NCBI GenBank assembly: GCA_001873165.1
Contig: MNYO01000009.1
Location: 1 to 10,800 of the forward strand
Length of the DNA stretch: 10,800 nt
Origin: Candidatus Gracilibacteria bacterium CG2_30_37_12
GTDB taxonomy: Bacteria; Patescibacteriota; Gracilibacteria; BD1-5; UBA2023
Direction of reading: 5' to 3'
The notes under the pieces were generated by a model that saw nothing but the letters and a program-made list of their open reading frames with translations, searched no databases and was not told where the DNA came from. Position numbers and translations under genes: made by a program. This document shows, piece by piece, positions 1 to 8,140 of this stretch (position 1 is the first letter of the stretch; each line of letters begins with the position of its first letter).

Positions 1-113
1 TCTACTTTTCCACCTGCACCATTCCATTTTCCTTCACCAAATCCTCGTTTTTTCATGGCGAGGAGAATTTGTTTTTTATCGTTGAATACAAATACGAGAG
101 TAGATTGACGCAT
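1..113 (-). CDS. NUDIX hydrolase, MutT/MTH1-like (N-terminal part; cut by window edge)
   Basis: The first 37 codons of a NUDIX hydrolase, starting at the ATG at 113 and leaving the window at base 1. The protein begins MRQSTLVFVFNDKKQILLAM and continues KKRGFGEGKWNGAGGKVE. The KKRGFGxGxWNGxGGK block is the substrate-pocket strand and the first Gly of the Nudix box in MTH1-type 8-oxo-dGTP diphosphatases. These enzymes hydrolyse oxidised purine nucleoside triphosphates to monophosphates and keep them out of DNA. The catalytic REUXEE part of the Nudix box lies beyond the edge, so activity cannot be judged. The gene starts 35 bases after the stop of the secreted-protein gene upstream, with no terminator between, so co-transcription is likely. 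No Shine-Dalgarno sequence is seen before the ATG. Family assignment is firm; the exact substrate is inference. Confidence 0.88.
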   Translation of the reverse strand, partial: MRQSTLVFVFNDKKQILLAMKKRGFGEGKWNGAGGKV

Positions 114-148
114 AAAGATGAAAATAAAAATATATGAATCTTAAAAAA

Positions 149-1450
149 TTAATGATAACTACAATTTCCTTTGTCACTCGCTTGTGCTTTACAAACTTTC
201 TCGGAAATCTTCACATAATCCGATACAAATGTATTAGTACTTTCGAGAAGTATATGTGTATCTATTAAATCTGCAACTGTTTGATCAGTAGTGGCATTTT
301 CCACCCCTATACGACTTTTTGCGTATTCGTAATCCTTCAAGATATCTGCATTAATTCCTGTTTCCAGAGTAATAATAGCACGGGAAGTTTCCATATATTT
401 ATCGGTTGATTGTGGTTGTGAAAGGAGTTTATCTCTGAGTCCTTCATATATTTTTGCAAATTGATCCCCTGCTTGATATACTCGTTCTCCAATAGAACTG
501 ACAAATCCAGTGACTCCTTCGGTGGTTTTTTCACCATTGTATATTGCAAGATTATTCATTATCGTTTGAGATCCTTTTGTATTCATTCCTTGATTAGAAA
601 GCTCAGTTCTGAGAGTGTTCCGTTCTGTTTCGGCATATTCTGGATTGGCACTATTGGAAGTCATAAGTGTGGAGGCTTTATCCCATTCTTTCATCCCATC
701 TCCTATACCTGCCCCGAGATCTCAAATACGAGTAAATGCCATTTTTATACTCTTCATAAAATCTGATTTCTGTTTACAATCATTTTGGGCTTTTGGACTA
801 TAATGCAGCTGGAGATTAGATCGAAAAGTTGCAGGATTTCAGACAAGTATGAAATCATATTTATTATCGGTTCTATCACCAAGAACGATCTCACGATAGA
901 AATTCATTATATCCACCTGATTTTTAAGCATATCCGTCAAAATTTTTCCAAATGTCTTATCTGTCGTAGTATATACGGTATCAGTCGATATGTTCGATGA
1001 TAAAGCAGTATTTTCCGCACATCGACCATGCACGATCTCGATCATACTATTGATGCGTTCGAGTTCTCTACCGAGTTGTTCATGATCTCGACTAATCCCT
1101 ACAGGAATCTCTGTTTTCAAAGCCATATCCACAAAGAAACGTCCCGAAGTTGCAAAGTTAGAAAAACCTACACGCTCGTTAACGGATCCCACGATTGTGG
1201 ATTGTGCTCTCTCAGCACTTGCCGAAGCGCTATTTCCTCCATCTGTACCGATACCGCATTGTACTTTAGATGTATCATCTCCGATTTTAGAAAGAAGAGC
1301 ATCGGCCGTTCGTAAATAGGTGATTAATTCTTCACTCATTCCATTATCCATAGTACAACCTTCCTCTCCAGCATATACCGAAGTGGCACAGAAAAAAGAT
1401 ACTATTATTGCAGTAAATATCTTACCAAGAGATGAAGAGAATATTTTCAT
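149..1450 (-). CDS. Secreted protein of unknown function (433 aa)
   Basis: Reads through two in-frame TGA codons (Gly204 at 839-841, Gly243 at 722-724) to a TAA at 149-151. The N-terminus, MKIFSSSLGKIFTAIIVSFF followed by CATSVYAGEE, is a signal peptide: basic start, hydrophobic core, and an AxA-type signal peptidase I site near residue 27. The mature part is polar, rich in Thr, Ser, Asp and Glu, and predicted mostly helical with long amphipathic stretches; no further membrane span is evident. A few Cys residues (CTMDN, QCGIG, GRCAEN, NDCKQ, KVCKA, GNCSYH) could form disulfides outside the cell. I recognise no catalytic motif or known family. It lies 26 bases downstream of another large secreted protein on the same strand and 35 bases upstream of a NUDIX gene. 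The paired exported proteins suggest a shared surface or periplasmic role, but this is inference. Confidence 0.85.
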
Positions 1451-1476
1451 AAAATTCTGAAAAATGGAGAAATATA

Positions 1477-3078
1477 TTATTTACTTTTTGGTATCTTATC
1501 GAGGGCAGTAATGGTCCCGGTGAGTTTTTCAAGAATATGCGTAAATGCCAGAGTAAATGCATGGAGCTCGAAAAGATCATCATTAAATGAATCTCCGTAA
1601 CTCTTCTTAAGTTCCATCTCTTTTGCCTGTATACATCCCGCTTTACTCGGAGTCTGTGTAGTGTTTGATTTTTCAGTAACGCTATTTGTAGTAAGATGCA
1701 CAAGATTTTGCACCATACGAGATTCGTCATTCTTTTCCAGAGAATTCTGACGCTTGAAATCGAGTCCTGATTCTTCGAAAGCACAAACGAGCGTTCGATT
1801 AAATTCATCACCATCATCCGCGGAAGAAGTTCCAGCATCTCATCCTGCACCTGCGGAACCCGATTCTTTTTTGAGATTCAAAAGTGGTGGTGGAAGAGAG
1901 GAAACCACCGCTCCTATATGGAGCATACTGGGAAGATTGAGATCCTTGAGAGAAAGTCCGAAAAAGAGATTTGTCATCTTGGCTTGTACTAAGCTCGATC
2001 CTGCGAAGGTATTGGCAATTTTGAGATTTTGATCGAGAATATACTCAATAGTATCCGTTTTCCCGCCGAGGATATTTTGACTATAGTCCATCATACTCAT
2101 AAGGATACAAAAAACATCTATTTTGGAACAAGGGAATTTGTCAGTTCCAGCACCTCCTCCACCAGGAGAATCACCAAGAGAGCCACTTCACTGAGCGATA
2201 TTTGCCCAGTATTCAGGAAGTTTTGCATCATCAGCAAAAGCAAGAGAAGAATTATTATTCCGTCCAACCAAGAGTTGTGCCTGTACATCGCGGAGGAAAT
2301 TTTGATCGAGATTTGCAGGAACTTGTGCAGAATTACCACACGTCACACAATTCGTCACAATCCCAGAAAGAGTCAATCCAGTAGAAGTACTTGGTGCTAT
2401 GAGCGAAACTCCGGGATCTTGGTAATTTGGCGATGTAAGAGTATCGAGTGGGAGAAGTGGATGTGGATAGATATTATTGAGAAGATTCGCAATGGAAGAT
2501 GCGCCCATATTACTTGTCCCGTTGTACGCGATATCTTTGGCAAAAATAATACGATGAATATTTTCCAGATCCACCATCAGATCATAACTGGAATTATCTT
2601 TATTACCATCAGAGAAAAGTCCTATAGATCCGACGGATTGCAGTTTTTTTTGTTCATAAGTTACACTATTCTGAATCTCTTGATAATGCTCTACGATAAT
2701 TCATCGTATTCGAACTATCTGCTCTACATTGAGTCAATTATTTTCTGGAACCATGTGGGTATAAATCGGACCAAGTGCTCATCCAACGATATCATCCAAT
2801 TCCGAAGTAGTAAAATCTACTCCAGCACGAAAGCAATCTATCTTGTTTTTATCTTTATCGGCACATATTTTCCCAACAAGTTTATTAATCTTGTTGTCCG
2901 TTACTCATTTCAGGCGATTTTCGATGAGTTGTGTTTTAAGTTTGTAACTCCCCTCATCGATACGTTTATAGATATTGTTTCCGAGATCCTCACCAACATA
3001 TTCCCCTGCTGCCCAAAGAATAATAGTTGGCAGAAAAGTGAAACAGATGAAGAGAAGAGTGAAAATACGAACTTTCAT
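1477..3078 (-). CDS. Large secreted protein of unknown function (533 aa)
   Basis: First gene of the leftmost operon. It is one continuous frame when TGA is read as Gly, with six such codons (residues 58, 100, 115, 126, 297, 413), ending in TAA at 1477-1479. I chose the ATG at 3078; a TTG ten codons upstream lies inside the predicted promoter. The N-terminus (MKVRIFTLLFICFTFLPTII then LWAAGEY) is a signal peptide or membrane anchor. The body is polar with a Gly-rich spacer near residues 297-315 (SGSLGDSPGGGGAG), a Pro-rich stretch (SSLPPPLLNLKKE) and paired Cys (NCVTCG, CSKIDVFC) that could form disulfides. No enzyme motif is visible. A long reading frame on the opposite strand overlaps it, but signal peptide, promoter and neighbour spacing favour this strand. 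Function unknown. Confidence 0.85.
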
Positions 3079-3107
3079 GAAAGGAAAACTATGAGTTATT
3101 TCCTGCA

Positions 3108-3136
3108 AGTATACCAGATAACAAAGGAAACAGCAA
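3108..3136 (-). promoter_or_regulatory. Sigma70-type promoter for the secreted-protein operon
   Basis: On the minus strand, a -35 box TTGCTG (3131-3136) is followed after exactly 17 bases by a -10 box TATACT (3108-3113). The predicted transcript starts near 3100, giving a leader of about 22 bases before the ATG at 3078. This placement supports the ATG start over the upstream TTG. Confidence 0.65.
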
Positions 3137-3166
3137 AAGAATATAGGGATATTTTTATAAAATGGT

Positions 3167-3194
3167 TTGACGAATGTTTAAAAATAAATATATT
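3167..3194 (+). promoter_or_regulatory. Sigma70-type promoter for the 70-aa protein gene
   Basis: Plus-strand TTGACG (3167-3172), 16 bases, then TATATT (3189-3194). The transcript would start near 3201, about 25 bases before the ATG at 3226. It diverges from the promoter at 3108-3136, so the two share the 147-base intergenic region. Confidence 0.65.
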
Positions 3195-3225
3195 ACATTT
3201 TTACTATCTAAAAATAAGGGTTTTT

Positions 3226-3438
3226 ATGGGAGGGAAAATTTCAGATTTTTGTCTATCTCCAGGGTTAATAGGATCTACATCTCAATGAGATTTCTGATAT
3301 ACTCCTTCACGAGCAGCAGAGATTGCAAGACAAGAATCGATCAAAAAGGCAAAAGAAGCAGAAGAGTTGAAACAACAGCAAATGACAGAAGCACGAAAAG
3401 CTCAGTTTCGTGTAATATTAGGCCTAAAAAAGTCATAA
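3226..3438 (+). CDS. Small charged helical protein (70 aa), unknown function
   Basis: An ATG at 3226 opens a frame that crosses two TGA codons (Gly21 at 3286-3288, Gly24 at 3295-3297) and ends in TAA at 3436-3438. The N-terminal third (GGKISDFCLSPGLIGSTSQ, then GDFGYTPS) looks loop-like. The C-terminal two thirds (SRAAEIARQESIKKAKEAEE onward) are a highly charged, Ala/Lys/Glu-rich helix, possibly coiled coil, ending in VILGLKKS. There is no signal peptide or membrane span, so it is probably cytoplasmic. AAGGG just before the start is the only Shine-Dalgarno-like sequence I see in the window. A good promoter upstream and a hairpin 10 bases after the stop make this a self-contained gene. With the standard code only 20 codons remain, so it would be missed. 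No family recognised. Confidence 0.72.
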
Positions 3439-3447
3439 TTCATCTTC

Positions 3448-3482
3448 ACTATAAATCCCCCGAATTTCGGGGGATTTATAGT
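3448..3482. terminator. Bidirectional hairpin between convergent genes
   Basis: Perfect 15-bp inverted repeat: ACTATAAATCCCCCG (3448-3462) pairs with CGGGGGATTTATAGT (3468-3482) around the loop AATTT. It lies 10 bases after the stop of the 70-aa gene and 2 bases after the clpC stop (TAA, 3485-3487), so it can end transcription from both sides. The GC core is followed by an AU-rich arm in each direction rather than a pure T tract. Confidence 0.85.
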
Positions 3483-3484
3483 AA

Positions 3485-6028
3485 TTATTTCACGATGAGT
3501 TTTCATTTCAATGCACTGACAGTAACGGTAGCATCTTTCTTCCCTTGAATAATACGATCAGCAATCGTATCTTCGATATTATCTTGGATATATCGTCTGA
3601 CAGGACGCGCTCCAAACTCCGGATTATACGTTTCTTTAAGAATAAGAGAAACAGCTTTTGTATTAAATTCTAAGTGTATATTCATTTCCAAAAGACGAGT
3701 TTTCAATATATCGAGCTGAAGAACGATGATTTTCTTGAGAATAGTCTTGTCGAGCGGGTTAAATATCACAACACGGTCGATACGATTGAGGAATTCTGGA
3801 GAGAAATATTCATCCAAACCATCGATTACTTTTGCCTTAATCTTGGCATAATCCCGGATGATTTTCGCTTCTGTATCAGAAGAAACATCAAACCCAATCT
3901 GAGATGCCTTGGAAGTGAATTCTTCTCCTCCAATATTGGAAGTCATGATAACAATCGTATTTTTGAAATTAATTTTTCGCCCTTTTCCATCGGTCAAAGT
4001 TCCATCTTCAAGAACTTGCAGAAGGAGGTTAAATACTTCGAAACTTCCCTTTTCAATCTCATCGAACAGTACGATAGAATACGGTTTTCTACGAACTCGT
4101 TCCGTCAACATTCCACCTTCTTCATAACCAACATATCCAGCCGTTGTACCGATGAGTTTCGATGCAGAAGATCGTTCATTGTATTCAGACATATCGAGCT
4201 TAATCAATGCTTTTTCATCACCGAAGAATTCAAGAGCGAGTTGCTTCACGAGTTCTGTCTTCCCGACTCCTGTCGGCCCGAGAAAGAGAAAACTTCCAAT
4301 AGGTCGATTTCGATTACTGATCCCAGTACGATTTCGTTTAATAGCACTCACGATGGATGAAATAGCCTCATTCTGCCCGATAATATTTCGTTCCAAATTC
4401 TTCTGGAGAGATTGAAGTTTTTTCATATCTTCTGTGGCGATATTTTTTGCAGGCACTCCAGTGATTCGTTCTATTATTTTCTGAACATCATCCGAAGTAA
4501 TATGCATACGTTTCTCTCGAGGAATAACTTTCTTTGCCTTTTTTTCCTGAATCTTTTGCTCTATATTGTTTTGTTTTTCTTTAATCTTGATGGCTTTATG
4601 ATACTGACCAGAAAGTACATAATCCTCGATTTCTTTCTGAAGTTTTTCGATATCCTGTTTCAGGGTTTTTACCTCTGTTTCAGGTCCATTGTATTTCATA
4701 CTTTTCGCACTACATGCTTCATCGATAAGATCAATCGCTTTATCGGGCAAATACCGATCTGTCACATATCGAATAGATAGTCGAACTGCATCGGTAATAG
4801 CATCGTCGTCAATAATCAAATTATGAAACTCTTCAAAAGAATTACGAAGTCCTGATATAATCTCAATCGCTACTTCTTCCTTTGGCTCATCCACATCTAT
4901 CTTCTGAAATCGACGTTCGAGTGCAGAATCTTTTTCAATATATTTTTGGTACTCGTTGAGCGTCGTAGCTCCGATAATACATACTTTCCCACGACCCATT
5001 GCAGGCTTCAAAATATTTGCAGCGTCGAGTGTTCATTCTGCTGATCCTGCTCAAATAATCGTATGAATCTCATCAATAAAAAGTACTACTTCATTTTCCA
5101 TCTTGGATGCCTCTTCGATAATCTGTTTGAGTCGAGCTTCAAACTCTCCACGATACTTCGTTCCTGCCACCATTCCAGAAAGATCCAGACTAACAATTCG
5201 TTTGTTCTGCATAGCCAATGGGACCTTTCCTTGTGCGATACGAAGTGCGAGACCTTCAACAACGGCGGTTTTACCAACTCCTGGTTCTCCGACGAGACAA
5301 GGATTATTTTTCGTCTTACGATTGAGTACTGATATAAGTCGTTCTATTTCCATATCTCGACCGATAATAGCATCGATTTTCCCTTCATGTGCTTCTTCCG
5401 TCAGATCGGTACCAAAGAAATCGAGAGCAGGTGTGAGACTCTCTGATTTTTTTCATTCTTGTTTTTTGTTTCCTGCAAAGGGATCTGCCATTTCTCCTTC
5501 TCCAAAACCACCAGTGAGGCCCTCTTCTATCGCATGGAGGATATTATCCAAAGGTCCAAACATCGTACTGTCACCATTTTTCACAATCGATGCATTCAAA
5601 TTTTTAAGATCTTGTTCTATGTCTTTCGGGGAAAGTCCGATAAAATCAAAAAATTGATAAAACCAAGTTTCTGTATTAGCACGAAAAATCGCCAAGAGAA
5701 AATCCTCTACTCCAGCTTTTTGTTTCTCGGCTCCTGCTGCTATTTTCATACTCAATACGATGAGTTCTTTGAGACGGGAAGAAAGTCCTTTGTATGAACC
5801 CGCCCGTCCAGCATCCGAGAGATTAAATGGGGATCTTGAGAGAACCTCATTCGCTATTTTAAGATTGACTCCAGAGCTGGCGTAGAGTTCATAAATCGGT
5901 CCTGTTTTAATATCGAGAGAACGTAAGAATACATCCTCTGGAAGGATTTCAGAAAAACCTTTGGATTTAATAACATTTTCCGTTTCAAGCATCAAATTTT
6001 TGTATTCTTCGGTGAAATTGGTGTACAT
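3485..6028 (-). CDS. clpC: ClpC/ClpA-type AAA+ unfoldase (847 aa)
   Basis: An ATP-driven unfoldase that feeds proteins to ClpP in the cytoplasm. Order: divergent Clp N-domain (about residues 1-150); first AAA+ module with Walker A GEPGVGKT (247-254), Walker B VVLFIDE (314-320) and ALERRF Arg residues (369-374); a short helical linker with a UVR-like stretch (about 450-500); second module with Walker A GPTGVGKT (584-591), Walker B VLFDE (to 657) and sensor-2 GAR (806-808). The linker is far shorter than the ClpB middle domain, and an IGF tripeptide (711-713) sits where ClpA/ClpC carry the ClpP-docking loop, so this is ClpC-like, not the disaggregase ClpB. Four TGA codons encode Gly192, 326, 332 and 842; 326 and 332 are conserved family glycines. 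TAA stop at 3485. The C-terminal GKLIVK tail follows the last TGA. The pseudouridine synthase gene lies upstream on the same strand. Confidence 0.95.
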
Positions 6029-6060
6029 GAATGAAGATAAGATATGAGATATTTGGAAGT

Positions 6061-6066
6061 ATTATA
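6061..6066 (-). promoter_or_regulatory. Candidate -10 element upstream of clpC
   Basis: A perfect minus-strand TATAAT 32 bases upstream of the clpC ATG, within the 77-base gap after the pseudouridine synthase gene. No convincing -35 box is seen at 16-18 bases. It would give a leader of about 26 bases, so clpC may have its own promoter besides read-through. No CIRCE- or CtsR-like operator is evident. Confidence 0.45.
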
Positions 6067-6105
6067 TGAATTTCTCTCAAAAATAAAAGAGGAAGATGGA
6101 AATCT

Positions 6106-7068
6106 TTATTTTTCCAATAGTTTCTCCATATCTTCTTTGAGTTTTGCCGTATATGTTTCCGGAGTTTTTTTGCTCGGATGGAGAAAACTAATACAACTCG
6201 CATGGAGGAGTTGTCTCCCGATTCCATACATTCTTTTAGTAAAAGCATTTTCTTGTTTATCTCCATAGGTATTATCACCAAGGATCGGGCATCCAAGTGA
6301 GGCAAGATGCACACGAATCTGATGCATTCGTCCTGTTTCGAGAATGCATTCTATGAGACTATATTTCCCATGAATTCCTATTTGAAGCACTCGATAATGA
6401 GTAATTGCTGTCTGACCATTTTCATCATCGATTACGACTTTATTTTCTCGCTCCGCATGCTCGAGCCGTCGAAGTTTTTTCCGAATAATACCACGGGTTT
6501 CTGGAGGAGTTCCAAGGCAAATCGCTAGATATATTTTCTCTATTTTACCCGATTGAAGTGCACTCAACATAACATCGAGTGTAGGTTTATTCTTGGCAAT
6601 CATCACAATTCCCGAAGTATCTTTATCGATTCTATGGATAAGGGACGGTTTAAAAGTTAAAGAATGTAATTTGTCCCCCAGATAATCTTGAACCTGGGCA
6701 ATAAGAGAAAGATTGGTTGTTTTAAAATCTCCAGGATGGACGATGACTCCTGGATTTTTATTCACAATCAATAGATCATTATCCTCATAGACGATGTCTT
6801 GAGGATTCAATCTATCATCATCTCGTTTGTGTAAGAGAGGTTTCTGTACTTTTGTGAGAATCTCGTATTCTTCGTCTTTTATAAAAAGCTCAATACTCTC
6901 GCCTTCTTGGATAATATATTCATTATCTTTTCGTTTTCTATCTACCTTTACATTATTTTTGCGATTCAGCTTATATATGAAACTAAGTGGTGCATGAGGA
7001 AGAAGTTTCTTGAGAAATTTATCCAATCGCTGATTGGCATCATTGGAAGTTATAGTGAATTGTTTCAT
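6106..7068 (-). CDS. RluC/RluD-family 23S rRNA pseudouridine synthase (320 aa)
   Basis: Converts specific uridines of large-subunit rRNA to pseudouridine. Residues 1 to about 75 form an S4 RNA-binding domain (NQRLDKFLKKLLPHAPLSFI). The catalytic domain follows: EDNDLLIVNKNPGVIVHPG (about 95-113), the active-site motif HRIDKDTSG (145-153) with catalytic Asp148, and the third family motif GRMHQIRVHLASLGCPILGD. The length matches E. coli RluC (319) and RluD (326). Met replaces the usual Thr in GRTHQIR, a mild change. The Arg of GRMHQIR is encoded by CGA, so CGA is read as Arg here. There is no in-frame TGA in the gene, so it reads the same under the standard code. The target uridine cannot be told from sequence alone; RluC, RluD or RluA-like are all possible. 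Confidence 0.93.
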   Translation of the reverse strand: MKQFTITSNDANQRLDKFLKKLLPHAPLSFIYKLNRKNNVKVDRKRKDNEYIIQEGESIELFIKDEEYEILTKVQKPLLHKRDDDRLNPQDIVYEDNDLLIVNKNPGVIVHPGDFKTTNLSLIAQVQDYLGDKLHSLTFKPSLIHRIDKDTSGIVMIAKNKPTLDVMLSALQSGKIEKIYLAICLGTPPETRGIIRKKLRRLEHAERENKVVIDDENGQTAITHYRVLQIGIHGKYSLIECILETGRMHQIRVHLASLGCPILGDNTYGDKQENAFTKRMYGIGRQLLHASCISFLHPSKKTPETYTAKLKEDMEKLLEK

Positions 7069-7076
7069 GAGAATGA

Positions 7077-7082
7077 ATTATA
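7077..7082 (-). promoter_or_regulatory. -10 element almost at the rluC/D-like start codon
   Basis: A perfect TATAAT on the minus strand ends 8 bases before the ATG at 7068. If used, transcription starts about 2 bases before the ATG, giving a leaderless mRNA. No clear -35 box is present. The alternative is a more distant promoter with the structured region 7121-7189 in the leader. Confidence 0.4.
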
Positions 7083-7097
7083 ATTGAAAGAAATATG

Positions 7098-7111
7098 AAA
7101 GAAATTTCTTT
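7098..7111. repeat. Perfect 14-bp palindrome upstream of the pseudouridine synthase
   Basis: AAAGAAATTTCTTT is a perfect palindrome starting 30 bases upstream of the ATG, just upstream of the -10 element. It could be an operator for a dimeric regulator. In AT-rich DNA such a palindrome can also occur by chance. Confidence 0.4.
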
Positions 7112-7120
7112 AAAGTGATC

Positions 7121-7189
7121 ACACGGCCTTGATAAATCTTTTATAAGGTCCGGTGACATGTGAAATTTGTATGAAAACCGTGTACCGGA
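7121..7189. other. Structured intergenic region with mutually exclusive stems
   Basis: Most of the 195-base gap between the PilX-like gene and the pseudouridine synthase gene. Stem A: GGCCTT-ATAAA (7125-7136, one bulge) with TTTAT-AAGG-CC (7140-7151, one bulge), loop TCT. Stem B: TCCGGT-ACA (7149-7158, one bulged G) with TGTACCGGA (7181-7189). Stem C: ACACGG (7121-7126) with CCGTGT (7178-7183), which competes with both for shared bases. A T tract does not follow either arm, so it is not a simple terminator. It could be a leader element of the minus-strand pseudouridine synthase gene or a small RNA; I recognise no known riboswitch. The rest of the gap (7190-7263) shows only a short GAAC/GTTC repeat (7233-7246). 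Confidence 0.5.
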
Positions 7190-7263
7190 ATGAATCATAC
7201 GACTGTACGAAGAATGAGGAAATGTAAAAGTTTGAACATAAAGTTCGCATTTTAAAGAGGTTT

Positions 7264-8115
7264 CTATTGGAAGACAGTAAAATCAAGAGCCTCATTGGTG
7301 GTCATTTGCTGAATGAAATGCGTGATATTTTTACGGAATCCTCAGGCATACCCCTGTGTTTCTATAACGGCAGTCTGGAGTGGGATTGGTTCGTCAAATA
7401 TTGCCTGATATTCGATATATGGTACCACTTCTCCCGTAGTCAACAAAAGAGGATTTATGAGGGAAAGTTTCAAAGTACAAACAATTGGACTTACGCATTT
7501 TGTTGTATAAAAACTCCCAAATGTGCTGTTTATACCAGCCAATGTCATACCAGGAGTAGTGTTCAAAGAAATATTTGTACTATTAATAGCGCTTGCTCTA
7601 ATCTGACTCCCACTCGCTTGCAGAGATTCACCACTCGCTGAAAGTGTCCAGTTAATAATCGGAGTAGTTCCTCAGGAAAGTACTTGTGGCACGCCAAGAT
7701 TCGGAACTCGAAAGATGAAATATGATAAGCTCCAATCTATCGGGGTATTATTTTTCAATAAAAGTTGTACTGGTTTTCCTGGAGCAAGAATGCTCCAATT
7801 TGGATCATATTCACTATTTCCTTTTCCTAGTTGTGGAAGCGTTATTCCATTGGCTGTTACACTATATATCATCCCCGATCCATTCGAGAGCGTATTGCCT
7901 GATGGTTCGAGACTTGGATTACCTCCTGACATTGAAAGTAGTGCTTCATTGAGTGCAGTATTTGCTCGATAATAGGAGATATTTCCATTTTCCACCCCTT
8001 TAATATCTTGCGCAAAAGGGACAATTTTCTCCAAAAGATAAATCGCTATGATAATAATAATTATCGTAACAAACATACTAATAATAAGAGCGGATCATTT
8101 CGTATTATTTTTCAT
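7264..8115 (-). CDS. PilX-like type IV minor pilin (283 aa)
   Basis: Begins MKNNTKGSALIISMFVTIII, continuing into a hydrophobic helix to about residue 27. A short basic leader, Gly7, then a G-x-A-L-I-type hydrophobic segment without Glu at +5 is the pattern of the PilX N-terminal domain, a minor pilin involved in type IV pilus assembly. Cleavage would follow Gly7. That Gly is encoded by TGA (8095-8097), as are Gly148 (7672-7674) and Gly258 (7342-7344). The mature domain is Ser/Asn/Gly/Thr-rich, as expected for an exposed beta-rich pilin head, and ends ALDFTVFQ before TAG at 7264-7266. It starts 25 bases after the prepilin gene on the same strand, echoing the pilW-pilX order of minor pilin operons. 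The overall family is likely; the precise equivalent of PilX is inference. Confidence 0.8.
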
Positions 8116-8140
8116 GGAACTCTATATGAAATACTAAAAA

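Noticed and set aside
2029..3288. A 419-codon plus-strand open frame antisense to the large secreted protein.
   Set aside because: It is a mirror of the minus-strand gene: Ile/Ser/Phe-rich composition, no domain, no start signal. The minus frame has a promoter, a signal peptide and a stop 26 bases from the next gene. Only its last 20 codons belong to a real gene (3226-3438).
5103..5657. Plus-strand frames of 184 and 228 codons (the second at 3674-4360) inside clpC.
   Set aside because: They lie antisense to conserved ClpC domains and show no recognisable protein features.
3485..6028. UGA as tryptophan (table 4) or selenocysteine.
   Set aside because: The two diagnostic positions in ClpC are Gly in the family, not Trp or Cys. 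Twenty-one UGA codons in unrelated genes also exclude selenocysteine.
3485..6028. Naming the Clp ATPase ClpB.
   Set aside because: The linker between the ATPase modules is much shorter than the ClpB middle domain, and a ClpP-docking IGF tripeptide is present.
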